In this document: positions 1-8,684 of the stretch, one piece after another
How positions within the stretch are numbered: the stretch's first letter is position 1
How the letters are laid out: every line of letters starts with the position of its first letter
Source: CBDIBC01 sp965276635
GTDB lineage: Bacteria; Actinomycetota; Acidimicrobiia; Acidimicrobiales; Palsa-688
Direction: 5' to 3'
Assembly: GCA_965276635.1 (NCBI GenBank)
Contig: CBDIBC010000005.1
Coordinates: 2,046,001-2,110,000 of the forward strand
Length of the DNA stretch: 64,000 nt
Made by a program: the position numbers and the translations under genes
Notes under the pieces: model-generated
Databases searched by the model: none
What the model was told of the DNA's origin: nothing
Seen by the model: the letters and a program-made list of their open reading frames with translations, nothing else

Positions 1-174
1 CGACCGTGACCGGACCCGGCGCGCCCTGGCTCATGCAACAGTTCTACCTGCACTGCGAAGTCATCTGCGTCGACGCTCAGACCCGGCACGCGTCACCAGC
101 CCCGTATCCGCTCAGGGATCCTCAACTCGGACGGGGTCGGTCGGCTCTTCGTGGACCCCTGCCGAAGCGTTCGG
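1..174. other. Window edge with no identifiable gene
   Basis: No reading frame here looks like a recognisable protein. The stretch lies downstream of the leftward flavin reductase gene and could be its 3' trailer or the edge of a neighbour outside the window. Confidence 0.4.
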
Positions 175-1371
175 CTATTGGGTTTCCAAGAACGGATGGA
201 GGTGGTACTCGTCCTCGTTGGCGGTAAGCAGCAGGCTGTCGGCGCCTGCGAGAGATTGCGCGTCGCTCCGCTGCTCAAAGGGGCCGGGCTCGGCATCGTC
301 GTCGGCGAGGACCTCTGCCTCCAGCCCCTCTCCGATTGCACGGTAGAGGATGAGTGTCACGTGGCAGGGGGCGAGGACCGTGGCGAGGATGCGAGCGTTC
401 GCATCTTCGTTGATGAGACGGAAGTCGGTGACAAGTCCGGTCGCCTGTGGATCTTGGGTGAGCGCGGCGACGGTCTGTTTGACGGCGACGGGGGCGATTG
501 CGTCCACGAACCGGATCGCAGGATTCTGTCGAGTGAAGTCGCTCTTGAGTCGGTCGCTCAACGGCCCGAGGGAGCCACGACCGAAGACAATGAGCTCGAA
601 GTCGTTGGCGCTGAATTGTTCGCTGGCCTGGTCGGGGTGGGTGGAGCCTTCGGCAGCGATGCCGAGGGCTCGTAGCGGCTCGACCACACTCTGGTTGACC
701 TTGGGCGACAGGCCGATGACGAGCACTCGTCTTCCTTCGATGCTCGACGGTCGCAGCCGGGTCGCTGTGGTGGCTGCCTCGGGGATGGCGCGTAGCGATT
801 GGAGGGCTTGCGCCCAGGCGCATACCTCGTAGAGCAGCCTGATCAGGGTCGGCTGGTGGTGCTCGCCGGGTGCGAACGTGCCGGGCTCGGCCATGTCAGT
901 GATGTCGAAGTCGGTGTGCAGTGTCAGGGCGACCTGGGTGCGCACGTCGGCGACTTTCACCTCGGCCATCACCTGGCGCAGGTGCTCAACCGCTCGGGTG
1001 CCTCCGCCCAGGCCGTAGCTTACGAACCCGGCCGCCTTGTCGTGCCACTCGGAGAATAGGAAGTCGATGGCGTTCTTCAACGCTGCGGGGATGGAGTGGT
1101 TGTACTCGGGGGTCACGAACACGAACCCGTCGAAGGAGGCGATCGTCTCAGCCCACCGCTTGGTGTGGGGGTGTTGGTAGTCGCCGATGGCCGCGGGCAG
1201 CGGTTCGTCGAGCAGGGGCAGTTCGTAATCGGCCAGGTCGACGACCTCGAAGGTGGCTTGAGCGTTGCCGCGGCCAGCATGGTCCGTCGCCACCTCATGG
1301 ACCCAGCGAGCGACGAGTTCTGCTCGCCGGGCGGCCCGAGTGCTTCCGATGATGACGGCGATTCGGATCAT
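175..1371 (-). CDS. NAD(P)H-dependent FMN reductase with an extra C-terminal domain
   Basis: A 398-residue protein. Its first ~190 residues are an FMN_red flavodoxin-like domain: an N-terminal beta strand leads into the GSTR phosphate-binding loop (residues 9-12), TPEYNHS lies at about 87-93, and a GGTRA segment at about 123-127. Such reductases transfer electrons from NAD(P)H to flavins or quinones in the cytosol. Typical members stop near 190 residues. Here another ~190 follow, beginning with a Rossmann-like strand (RRVLVIGLSPKVNQ), a domain I do not recognise. ATG 1371 is chosen because GAGGAG lies just upstream; the longer frame to 1407 would start inside an operator. It is divergent from the MarR gene at 1472, which probably represses it. 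Confidence 0.8.
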   Translation of the reverse strand: MIRIAVIIGSTRAARRAELVARWVHEVATDHAGRGNAQATFEVVDLADYELPLLDEPLPAAIGDYQHPHTKRWAETIASFDGFVFVTPEYNHSIPAALKNAIDFLFSEWHDKAAGFVSYGLGGGTRAVEHLRQVMAEVKVADVRTQVALTLHTDFDITDMAEPGTFAPGEHHQPTLIRLLYEVCAWAQALQSLRAIPEAATTATRLRPSSIEGRRVLVIGLSPKVNQSVVEPLRALGIAAEGSTHPDQASEQFSANDFELIVFGRGSLGPLSDRLKSDFTRQNPAIRFVDAIAPVAVKQTVAALTQDPQATGLVTDFRLINEDANARILATVLAPCHVTLILYRAIGEGLEAEVLADDDAEPGPFEQRSDAQSLAGADSLLLTANEDEYHLHPFLETQ

Positions 1372-1393
1372 TGGCTGCTCCTCGTAGCTAATC

Positions 1394-1450
1394 GTTGGTA
1401 GGACCAACGTTGGTAAGTCCTACGATACTCTAATCGTTGGTCGTACCAAC
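1394..1450. promoter_or_regulatory. Triple MarR-type operator in the divergent promoter
   Basis: Three related 15-mers occur at 1394-1408 (GTTGGTAGGACCAAC), 1409-1423 (GTTGGTAAGTCCTAC) and 1436-1450 (GTTGGTCGTACCAAC). The first and third are inverted repeats with 6-bp arms, GTTGGT and ACCAAC. They fill the space between the flavin reductase and marR starts, where an autoregulating MarR dimer would bind. Binding by the adjacent MarR protein is inference. Confidence 0.7.
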
Positions 1451-1471
1451 AGGTTACGGTAGGATCGCGGC

Positions 1472-1957
1472 GTGGAACGCTACGTGCAGCCGGGAAAGGT
1501 CTCGCCGCCCGAGCGGTTGTGGCAGCTACCCACGTGGCTGATCAGCCACGTGGCCGGCGACTCCCACCGGCTGGTCGTCGACGCCTTCGGGTCGCCAGCG
1601 GGACGCACCGACTACGCCGCCCTCGCCGGCTTGGAGGAGTTCGGGGGGATGAGCCAGGCTGCCCTCGGCCGCCGCCTGGGGATCGACCGCAGCGACATCG
1701 TCGCCGTGTTGAACAGGCTCCAAGCCGACAAGCTAGTCCTCAGGGTGCAAGACGGGACCGACCGCCGCCGCAACGTCATCCAGATCACCCCCGCCGGCAA
1801 GCGCGCGCTCCAGCGGCTGGACACTGTGATCAACACGGCCCAACAGGCCCTGCTGAGCCCGCTGTCGACGCACCAGCAGCGCCAGCTCACCGAGCTACTC
1901 CAGCGCCTCGTCGAACACCACCGCGGCTACCAATACAGCCGCCGAGACCCTGGCTGA
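1472..1957 (+). CDS. MarR family transcriptional regulator
   Basis: A 161-residue winged-helix protein of normal MarR length. The recognition region is MSQAALGRRLGIDRSDIVAV, followed by a beta-wing with the DRRRN signature of MarR wings, then C-terminal dimerisation helices. The GTG start lies 22 bases after the last operator copy. The position opposite the flavin reductase and next to three palindromes suggests a redox- or ligand-responsive repressor of both genes. The ligand cannot be read from the sequence. Confidence 0.85.
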   Translation: MERYVQPGKVSPPERLWQLPTWLISHVAGDSHRLVVDAFGSPAGRTDYAALAGLEEFGGMSQAALGRRLGIDRSDIVAVLNRLQADKLVLRVQDGTDRRRNVIQITPAGKRALQRLDTVINTAQQALLSPLSTHQQRQLTELLQRLVEHHRGYQYSRRDPG

Positions 1958-2186
1958 GGTCGTCCCGATTGTCGATCAGTTAGCGGACGGCAACGCCGGC
2001 GCCAAGACCCTTGGACCCTTCTGCAGGACCGATGACGCTGACGTCCGGGTGGCTAGGTCGGCCAGCTTGGCGGGCCGTTCCCGGCGGGAGGTCGTTTCGA
2101 TGCCATGGTGGAGTTTAAGGCGTTGAGCTGGGGAACGAGGGCGTGCCGGAGTCTCGCTCCGGCGGTGGGGTCCTGGTGGGATGGTG

Positions 2187-4328
2187 TCACACCAGCACCT
2201 CTTCTTGAGCGTCGGGGGCGCTGGCGGCGGGATGGGATGGTGGTACCCGCAGCACGCAGGCGAGCGTTGAGGGGAGCCACCAGTTGGCCCGCCCGAAGAG
2301 GGTGACGAGGGCGGGGACGATGAGGGTTCGGATGATCACGGCGTCGAAGACGATGCCGGCTCCGAGGCCGGTGGCGAGGATCTTGAGGTCGGTTTCGGGG
2401 CTGGTGGAGAGGGACACGAAGGCCAGGAAGAGGATGAGCGCGGCGCTGGTGACGAGACGCCCGGTTCGGGCGATGCCGGCGGTGACGGCCTGGGTGGTGG
2501 ATCGGGTGGCGTCGTATTCTTCTCGTATGCGGGACACGATGAAGACCTCGTAGTCCATGGACAGACCGAACAGGAATGCGAAGACCATGACCGGGACCCA
2601 GTTGGTGATGGCGCCGGTGGCGGGGATGCCCCACAGGGCGTGGCTGCCGTGTCCCATCTGCCAGACGAGGACCATGACGCCGTAGGCGGCGCCCACCGAG
2701 AGCAGGTTGCAGATGACGGCTTTGGCGGCGAGCAGGATGGAGCGGAACGCCCGGGCTAGGAGCACGAAGGTGAGGAGAGCGATCACCGTGAGCATGAGGG
2801 GGAAGGTGCCGTAGACGGCGTGGTTGAAGTCGATGCTCTCGGCGCCGGTCCCGCCGACCCCGATGACGTTGGGTTTGCCTCGTAAGGCGCTGCGGATCCG
2901 GTTGACGGTGGCCCGGCCTGCGCTGAGGCTGGTCTCGGTGTCGGGGAGCACGTCGACGATGGCCGTGCCGTCGTGACGGTAGCCCGGGATGTTGGGGGCG
3001 AAGGCGGTGTGGACGCCGGGGAGAGAGCCGAGGCGGGCGGCGACCGCCCCCGCGGAGCGGTCGGTGGTGAGGACCTCAACGGGGGTGATGATCCCGGACG
3101 GGACGCCTCGGGTGGTGAGCTCGGCGAGCGCAGCGTGGGCGGGCCCGGTTTGGGCGAGCGAGGCGCTGGCTGGCTGGCCGGTGCGGATGGCGAAGAGGGG
3201 GACGAGCAGGGCGATGAGGATGACACCGCCGACGGCCCCGGCGGCTTTGGCGTGGGCGACCACAAAGCGCCCCCAGCGGTTCCAGGTCGGGCTGAGGGTG
3301 ATGTCGCGGTGGTGGCGGGGCCGGTCGAGGGCGGGGCCGATGGTGGCGAGCATGACCGGCAGCAGGGTGGTGGCCACGGCGATGGAGATCAGGGGGATGA
3401 AGAACCCGGCGAAGCCGACGGAGCGCAGGAACGGGACGGGCAGGACGACCAGGGCTAGCAGGCTGATGGCTACGGTCAGGCCGGAGAAGACGACGGCCCG
3501 ACCGGCGGTGCCCATGGCTTCGGTGACCGCCTCGGTGTTGGCTGCGCCGCGGGCTCGGTGTTCGCGCCACCGGTTCACTACGAGCAGCGAGTAGTCGATG
3601 GCCACGCCGAGGCCGATGAGAGCGACGAGGAACTGGACCACGAAGCTGATCGACGTCAGATGGGTCAGGCCGAGCAGGGCGAAGAAGGTGGTGGGGATGG
3701 CGATGATGGCCATGAACACGGGGAGGAGGGCGAGGAAGCTGGCGAAGACCAGGGCCAGCACGATCAGGGCGCCGAGCCCGCCGATGACGGTCTCGGTCAG
3801 CACCCCGGTGCCGCCCCCTCCAGGCGAGTTCTGGAGTTGTTTGATACCGGTGACACCGACCTGCCAGCCCGGTGGGGCCTCAGCGGTTGCGGCCGCGGTG
3901 ATCTGGGGGGTGACGTCAGGGGCTTTGGGCCCTGCGGGTGTGAACACGACCGCGAAGGTGCTCCGCCCGTCCGCGGTGGTGAAGCTGCGGTCCCCGGTGC
4001 TGGATTGGTCGAGCAGCCGGAGAGAACCGGCGGCATGTCCGCCCGCCCCAACGATCGTGCTCGCCCGGGTGGCGCCGGGACCGGCTGACACTGATTCGCC
4101 GGGCGGGGCGGTGACCTCGATGATCGTCGGCTCTTGGCTGCCGCCATTGTGGTAGAGGGCGGCGATGCGGGCGTTGGTGGTGTAAGCGGGTTGGCCGGGC
4201 AACGAGAAGTCCTTGGTCAGGCGCCCGGTGGTCGTGCCGATGGTGACGGCACCAGCCGCGGCCAGGGCCAGCCAGCAGACAACGACGACGAGCTTGTGGC
4301 GTAACACGAAAGCGGTGAGTGATCGCAT
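2187..4328 (-). CDS. MMPL/RND family membrane transporter
   Basis: A 713-residue inner-membrane protein with the MMPL layout: one N-terminal membrane helix, a ~150-residue extracytoplasmic loop, five membrane helices, a second loop and a final helix block. The two repeats carry paired motifs of the family, AIDYSLLVVNRWREH near residue 243 and GLSMDYEVFIVSRIREEY near 593, whose Asp-Tyr pairs belong to the proton relay. MMPL proteins export lipids or hydrophobic compounds using proton motive force. It stands alone and is divergent from the two-component system starting near 4518. The substrate is unknown. Confidence 0.88.
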   Translation of the reverse strand: MRSLTAFVLRHKLVVVVCWLALAAAGAVTIGTTTGRLTKDFSLPGQPAYTTNARIAALYHNGGSQEPTIIEVTAPPGESVSAGPGATRASTIVGAGGHAAGSLRLLDQSSTGDRSFTTADGRSTFAVVFTPAGPKAPDVTPQITAAATAEAPPGWQVGVTGIKQLQNSPGGGGTGVLTETVIGGLGALIVLALVFASFLALLPVFMAIIAIPTTFFALLGLTHLTSISFVVQFLVALIGLGVAIDYSLLVVNRWREHRARGAANTEAVTEAMGTAGRAVVFSGLTVAISLLALVVLPVPFLRSVGFAGFFIPLISIAVATTLLPVMLATIGPALDRPRHHRDITLSPTWNRWGRFVVAHAKAAGAVGGVILIALLVPLFAIRTGQPASASLAQTGPAHAALAELTTRGVPSGIITPVEVLTTDRSAGAVAARLGSLPGVHTAFAPNIPGYRHDGTAIVDVLPDTETSLSAGRATVNRIRSALRGKPNVIGVGGTGAESIDFNHAVYGTFPLMLTVIALLTFVLLARAFRSILLAAKAVICNLLSVGAAYGVMVLVWQMGHGSHALWGIPATGAITNWVPVMVFAFLFGLSMDYEVFIVSRIREEYDATRSTTQAVTAGIARTGRLVTSAALILFLAFVSLSTSPETDLKILATGLGAGIVFDAVIIRTLIVPALVTLFGRANWWLPSTLACVLRVPPSHPAASAPDAQEEVLV

Positions 4329-4517
4329 GGCCTCAATCGTGGGCCCTGACGGCCACGATGTCGTCAGCCGCCCGGCCCTGTTTCGGCTACGCCTCCACCG
4401 CTAGTCGGGCTACCCCGGACGTTGGGCTCCCTGCTGTCGCCTACCGCCACGGATGTACGTTTCGCCTACCGCTGTGGCCTGACGCCAAGACACCCCTACA
4501 TATTTTACGCTTTGCGG

Positions 4518-5705
4518 GTGGTGAACGCCCCCAGACGCCTGAGCAAACCGATCTCGCCGTTCGTCCTCGACGGCGTCGTCGCCTCCGTAGCCATGGTCGT
4601 CGATCTTGGGTTGACCGCAGCGTTCAGTGCCCGTCAGCCTGACCTCGTCGGGCCTGGGGTGGTCGGCTACGCCCTGGTGGCCCTCGGTGCGCTGTGCTTG
4701 GTCGGGCGTCGGCGGTGGCCGCGGTCAACCCTGGCTCTGACCCTGTCATCGACCATGGCCTACTTCGGGCTGGGATATGTCAACGGGCCCGCGGTCGTCC
4801 CGTCGATCATCGCCCTCTACACCGTCGCCGTCGTGTCGACCCGGCGCGCCTCGATCCTGGCCGGCCTGATCACCATTGCCGGCATCGTGGCCGCCAAGGG
4901 CGTCTTGGCCCCTGACGGCTGGCTGAACCCGGTCTCCGAGGGCGTGCCGGCTTGGGCCGCCGCCGCGTTGTTCCTCGGCCTTGCCGTCCGCAACCACCGG
5001 GCGTACGTGGCCGCGGTGGAAGAACGCGCTCGGCGAGCCGAGCAATCCCGCCATGACCACGCCGAGCGGCTCCTCGACGCCCAACGCCTACGGATCGCCC
5101 ACGAGCTCCACGACGTCGTCTCCCACAGCATCGCCACCATGACCCTCCAAGCCGGCGGTGCGCTCACCGTCTTCGATGACCGCCCCGAGCTGGCCCGCGA
5201 AGCCCTCCAGGCGATCAAAGCCGCAGGCGCCGAAACGCTCGGAGAGCTCCGAGGGATCCTCGGGGTCCTCCGGGACCCAGACGACCCCCAACCCCTCAAG
5301 CCGTCACCGGGGTTGTCCGACGTGGACTCGTTGGTGGCCACGATCACCCAAGCCGGCCTGCACACCGAGATCGCTGTCGTCGGCGAACCCCGCCCCCTGC
5401 CAGCCACCCTTGGCCTCGCCGGCTACCGCATCATCCAAGAAGGTCTCACCAACGCCCTCCGCCACGCCGGGCCGGTCACCGCCCAAGTCACGATCACCTA
5501 TAGACAACACGACGTCCTCATCACCGTCGACAACTCCCCACCCCCCGTTCCGGCCGACACACCCCGAACACAGCGAGCAGGGCTCGGGATCATCGGGATG
5601 CGCGAACGCGCTGGAGCAGTCGGCGGGACCCTCGACGTCGGACCCAGCCACGACGGAGGCTTCAGCGTCGCCGCCCGCCTCCCGCTCCACCCGGTCCAAT
5701 CATGA
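4518..5705 (+). CDS. NarL-type sensor histidine kinase (HisKA_3)
   Basis: About 395 residues from the GTG at 4518, or 394 from GTG 4521. Four to five membrane helices occupy the first ~150 residues with no large extracellular domain. A short linker precedes the HisKA_3 dimerisation box, IAHELHDVVSHSIATM, with the phospho-accepting His near residue 194, and the ATPase has GYRIIQEGLTNALRHA (N box) and GLGIIGMRERAGAVGG (G box). A longer frame begins at TTG 4422, but its first ~30 residues are unlike a membrane sensor. Its stop overlaps the ATG of the response regulator by four bases, so the two are translationally coupled. Confidence 0.85.
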   Translation: MVNAPRRLSKPISPFVLDGVVASVAMVVDLGLTAAFSARQPDLVGPGVVGYALVALGALCLVGRRRWPRSTLALTLSSTMAYFGLGYVNGPAVVPSIIALYTVAVVSTRRASILAGLITIAGIVAAKGVLAPDGWLNPVSEGVPAWAAAALFLGLAVRNHRAYVAAVEERARRAEQSRHDHAERLLDAQRLRIAHELHDVVSHSIATMTLQAGGALTVFDDRPELAREALQAIKAAGAETLGELRGILGVLRDPDDPQPLKPSPGLSDVDSLVATITQAGLHTEIAVVGEPRPLPATLGLAGYRIIQEGLTNALRHAGPVTAQVTITYRQHDVLITVDNSPPPVPADTPRTQRAGLGIIGMRERAGAVGGTLDVGPSHDGGFSVAARLPLHPVQS

Positions 5706-6394
5706 TCCGGGTCCTGGTCTGCGACGACCAAGCCCTCGCCCGCAGCGGACTGCAGATGATCCTGGCCGGCGACCCCGACCTCGACGTCATCGGCGAAGCC
5801 ACCGACGGCCACCAAGCAGTCACCTTGACCCGTGACCTCCATCCCGACGTGGTCCTCATGGACATCCGCATGCCCGCCCTCGACGGGATCGACGCCACCC
5901 GCCACATCACCGCCGACGACACCCTCAGCGACATCAAGGTCCTCATGCTCACCACCTTCGAGACCGACGAGTACGTCTTCGAAGCGCTCCGAGCCGGAGC
6001 CAGCGGGTTCGTGCTAAAAGACATCGACCCAACCGACCTCCGCCAAGCCATCAAAGTCGTCGCCGCCGGCGAAGCCCTCCTCTCACCAAGCGTGACTCGA
6101 CGACTGATCGGCGAGTTCGCCGCCCAACCCCGCGGGCGGCGCTCGACGCCCGAGCCACTGACGGTCCTGACCAACCGCGAACGACAAGTCGTCACCCTCG
6201 TAGCTACCGGGCTCTCCAACACCGAGATCGCCGCCCGGCTGTTCATGAGCCTGGCCACCGCCAAAACCCACGTCTCGCGAGCGCTCAACAAACTCAACGC
6301 CCGCGACCGAGCGCAACTCGTCGTGATGGCCTACGAAACCGGCCTCGTCAGCCCTCCCTCGCCTTCCCCAATTCAGGATCGATTCCATGACTAA
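5702..6394 (+). CDS. NarL/FixJ family response regulator
   Basis: A 230-residue protein. The receiver domain has the acidic pair DD at residues 8-9, the phospho-acceptor Asp54 in VVLMDIRMPALDG and the conserved Lys in ASGFVLKDI. The C-terminal LuxR-type HTH spans about 157-210 (LTNRERQVVTLVATGLSNTE then a helix containing TAKTHVSRALNKL). It starts on an ATGA overlap with the kinase, and its own end overlaps the next membrane-protein gene by eight bases, making a three-gene operon. Confidence 0.9.
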   Translation: MIRVLVCDDQALARSGLQMILAGDPDLDVIGEATDGHQAVTLTRDLHPDVVLMDIRMPALDGIDATRHITADDTLSDIKVLMLTTFETDEYVFEALRAGASGFVLKDIDPTDLRQAIKVVAAGEALLSPSVTRRLIGEFAAQPRGRRSTPEPLTVLTNRERQVVTLVATGLSNTEIAARLFMSLATAKTHVSRALNKLNARDRAQLVVMAYETGLVSPPSPSPIQDRFHD

Positions 6395-6947
6395 CACCCC
6401 GTCATTCACGACTATCGGCACAGCCGAACACGGCTCCCTCCCGCATCGAGACGCGAAGCGCGAGGTGGCAGCAAGACGCTGTCGGGCGACGCTCGCCCTC
6501 GTCCTCGGTCTCCTCGCGCAGTTCGTTCTCGGCATGTACCTCAACCTCTACGTACCCCACCCCCACAGCCAACCCGCCCTGATCGCCCACATCGCCCTGG
6601 GCAGCCTGCTCGTCGTTGCCGGAGCCTTCGTTACCGCCATGCAGTCGCGACGCGGCGACCACATCCTCACCGCCACACTCGGCCTCGCCGCCCTCGTCCT
6701 GGCCTGGACAGGAGGCATCCGGTTCCTCCAAGCAGGCGGCCAGAGCATCGACTCCTACCTGATGATCCTCGGCTTCACAGGCGCCGTCGCTGCCTGCACC
6801 ACAGGACTCATAACGCTCTATCGCCAATCGCCGCCCGAACGGACACACGACGACCGACCTTCCCCGCAGACGGCGACGCCTTCCAAGATAGGTCTTGAGC
6901 GGCCGCATAGGGATCGGCTAGCGAGCGCGCGCGCTGCCATGCTCTGA
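6387..6947 (+). CDS. Four-helix membrane protein downstream of the two-component system
   Basis: A 186-residue protein I do not recognise. After a ~32-residue hydrophilic start it has four hydrophobic helices, the first being ATLALVLGLLAQFVLGMYLN, then a charged C-terminal tail of ~45 residues. A His-rich segment (YVPHPHSQP) lies between helices 1 and 2 and HIALG begins helix 2, which could bind a metal or heme but proves nothing. The eight-base overlap with the response regulator shows it belongs to the same operon and may be a target or accessory sensor. Confidence 0.65.
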   Translation: MTNTPSFTTIGTAEHGSLPHRDAKREVAARRCRATLALVLGLLAQFVLGMYLNLYVPHPHSQPALIAHIALGSLLVVAGAFVTAMQSRRGDHILTATLGLAALVLAWTGGIRFLQAGGQSIDSYLMILGFTGAVAACTTGLITLYRQSPPERTHDDRPSPQTATPSKIGLERPHRDRLASARAAML

Positions 6948-7350
6948 GTGGTGGGCTTGTCGGCGTCGGGTAAGGGCGTATCCGATGGTCGTGGCTGTCA
7001 GCAGGAGGGGCCACAGCGGCGCCGCAGTGTCAAGCCCAGCAAGCCACGCCCATGCGGTTGCGGGTGCGTGGCTGAACGGGTCGACGTTGTCCCAGTGGAT
7101 GGCGGTCGCCACGCACAGGAAGATCAGCGCGACGATCCCGACGCCGCTGCCTCCCAGGATCAACCCCGCCGGCGGGCGCCCAGGCTGGGACTCGGTCGCC
7201 GGCCGGGCGGATCAGCACCAGGGTCAGCAGCGCCGCGGCCAGCTGCACGATCGACAGGCTCAACACGTAGGCGGTGCCACTGCCGGGAAGGTGCTGGGCG
7301 TGGCGCCACGCCGCCGGGGTGCCCAGGTCTGCCCCGAGACCGACCAGCAC
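6918..7350 (-). pseudogene. Small integral membrane protein broken by a frameshift
   Basis: Two leftward frames join into one protein. The upstream part, starting near 7350, has a helix (AYVLSLSIVQLAAALLTLVL) and ends in RVPAWAPAGG. The downstream part, to 6918, continues with ILGGSGVGIVALIFLCVATA and another helix before a basic tail. The shift lies near 7165. The layout of RPxGDRVPxW followed by a hydrophobic helix is reminiscent of DUF3995-like proteins, a weak assignment. It may be a true pseudogene or a one-base sequence error. It converges with the membrane-protein gene ending at 6947. Confidence 0.5.
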
Positions 7351-7441
7351 CCCCCACGCCTGATCCCGGTTGCAAAGGAGGATTGGCGAGCGGGCGCCGG
7401 CTCAAGTCTTTTGTCCGACAGAAGTGTTATTCTTGGGGTGT

Positions 7442-7732
7442 GTGTCTGAGCTGGACCGCAGCGGCTCGACGCCACCGGATCGCTCGGGCGAACGCCCGCT
7501 TTGTAGTCGAGCACTGCGGGCTGGTTTCATCCAGCCCGCTCCCGCTGGCTCTCTGGTCCTCGACGACCGCCTGGTGTACCTGGGAGACAATCCCAACTGG
7601 CGACCCCTGGAGGTCGTCGCGGTTGAGATGGACCCGGAACGCGAGGGCCAGCATCTCCGAGTGATCCACGCCATGGAGCTGAGAGACAAGTACCGCAGCC
7701 AGTATGAGGAGGCACGCAAGTGGCGACTGTGA
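7442..7732 (+). CDS. Putative toxin-like partner of a ribbon-helix-helix protein
   Basis: About 96 residues from GTG 7442. The C-terminal ~60 residues are a compact alpha/beta segment with a beta hairpin (LVLDDRLVYLGDNPNWRPLE), then DPEREGQHLRVIHAMELRDK and a charged helix. This size, fold impression and 13-bp overlap with a downstream ribbon-helix-helix gene fit a toxin-first toxin-antitoxin pair. I do not recognise the family with confidence. A TTG at 7370 would lengthen the protein by 24 residues but adds sequence unlike a folded domain. Confidence 0.45.
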   Translation: MSELDRSGSTPPDRSGERPLCSRALRAGFIQPAPAGSLVLDDRLVYLGDNPNWRPLEVVAVEMDPEREGQHLRVIHAMELRDKYRSQYEEARKWRL

Positions 7733-7989
7733 AGCGAACCAAGACGGGGACGGTCCTCACGCCAGAGATCGAAGAGGCCCTCGCCGACGAGGCCGAGGTT
7801 GGCTACGACCTTGATTCGGCGCGCCCGGTGCCCACCGGTCGGCCATCTCTCGGCCGAGGTGTCTCTCCCCGTCTCGACCTCCGGGTCGAACCAGAGCTGT
7901 CGGACGCACTGCGCCGCCGGGCCCGCGAGGAGCACCGCAGTGTGAGTGCAGTCGCCCGAGATGCCCTGCGCCGCTACCTGGCGTCCTGA
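7720..7989 (+). CDS. Ribbon-helix-helix (CopG/Arc-like) antitoxin
   Basis: An 89-residue protein. The C-terminal ~40 residues form a ribbon-helix-helix domain: a beta strand (PRLDLRVEPEL), helix SDALRRRAREEH and helix SVSAVARDALRRYLAS. The acidic N-terminal half (EIEEALADEAEV) is probably flexible and would contact the partner protein. It overlaps the upstream toxin-like gene. Antitoxins of this type usually repress their own promoter. Confidence 0.6.
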   Translation: MATVKRTKTGTVLTPEIEEALADEAEVGYDLDSARPVPTGRPSLGRGVSPRLDLRVEPELSDALRRRAREEHRSVSAVARDALRRYLAS

Positions 7990-8127
7990 CACGAACAGCG
8001 CTCGCCCTTCGAGATAGCCAGACCGCGCGCGCTGAGCAATCGGCTGGCGGACGCCGTCAGCGCAGGTACGGCGGCGACTTCGGCCCGCTCGATCGAGCCC
8101 CCGCGGTCCCGGCTAGGTTGTCCGTCG

Positions 8128-8292
8128 ATGACGGCGGTGTCATTGCTTTACGACGACGTCGGCGAGGGACCTCCCGTGGTGCTCGTCCATGGTCACCCCG
8201 TCCGCCCATCCCGGGGTGCTGGTGCCGAAGCTTTCATCGGCTGCCATGGGATGAGCGGGCGCTGGGCGGCGGCCCGCGACATCATTAGGTGA
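8128..8292 (+). pseudogene. N-terminal fragment of an alpha/beta hydrolase
   Basis: A 54-codon frame starts at ATG 8128. Its first 25 residues read as the start of an alpha/beta hydrolase: DDVGEGPPVVLVHGHPV contains the oxyanion-hole HGHP motif. Sequence identity to the fold then ends and a stop follows at 8290, so the catalytic nucleophile and the rest are lost. It lies in a stretch with other decayed pieces. Confidence 0.6.
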
Positions 8293-8351
8293 CGGCAAGC
8301 GTGATCGCCGAGAGTCGAGGTGCTTTGACGTAGCACAAGGGACAGCGCTCC

Positions 8352-8447
8352 CGGGACCCGGCCGGCGGCTCGATCGGGCGGTACGGCGGCCGCTACATCG
8401 TCTGGGGCGCCGCGCCCGAGGTCCCCGAACGAAACTGGGCGCCGTAG
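8352..8447 (+). pseudogene. C-terminal fragment resembling DUF1330
   Basis: A 31-codon open stretch ends at TAG 8445. Its residues GRYGGRYIVWGAAPEVPE and the following WAP resemble the GGRY-[L/I]-V-x-G-[G/A]-x-x-E-V-x-E core of the small DUF1330 family. No start codon or N-terminal half is visible, so it is a remnant. The match rests on that motif alone. Confidence 0.45.
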
Positions 8448-8684
8448 CAGCGCGTAGTCAGTCCTACCGCCGATCAGCTACGACGCAGGTACGGCTCCGC
8501 CGATTACGCCGGTTCCGCCGAGGCCCTCGCCGTCCGCCAAACAGCGCTCTGGCGTCGCCTGTTCTTCGTCGAGGGCGTCGTCGCTCAAGTGCCTGCCCGA
8601 CCCTGATGCCACCGACGATCCTTCGATCAGCCATGCTCCTACGGACAAGATAGTGACGTTCAGGCCCGACGTCCACCGGGTCGA
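8448..8684. other. Intergenic stretch with no feature seen
   Basis: No plausible coding frame, repeat or hairpin was found. Together with the two fragments at 8128-8447 this makes nearly 700 bases without an intact gene, consistent with decayed DNA. Confidence 0.4.
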
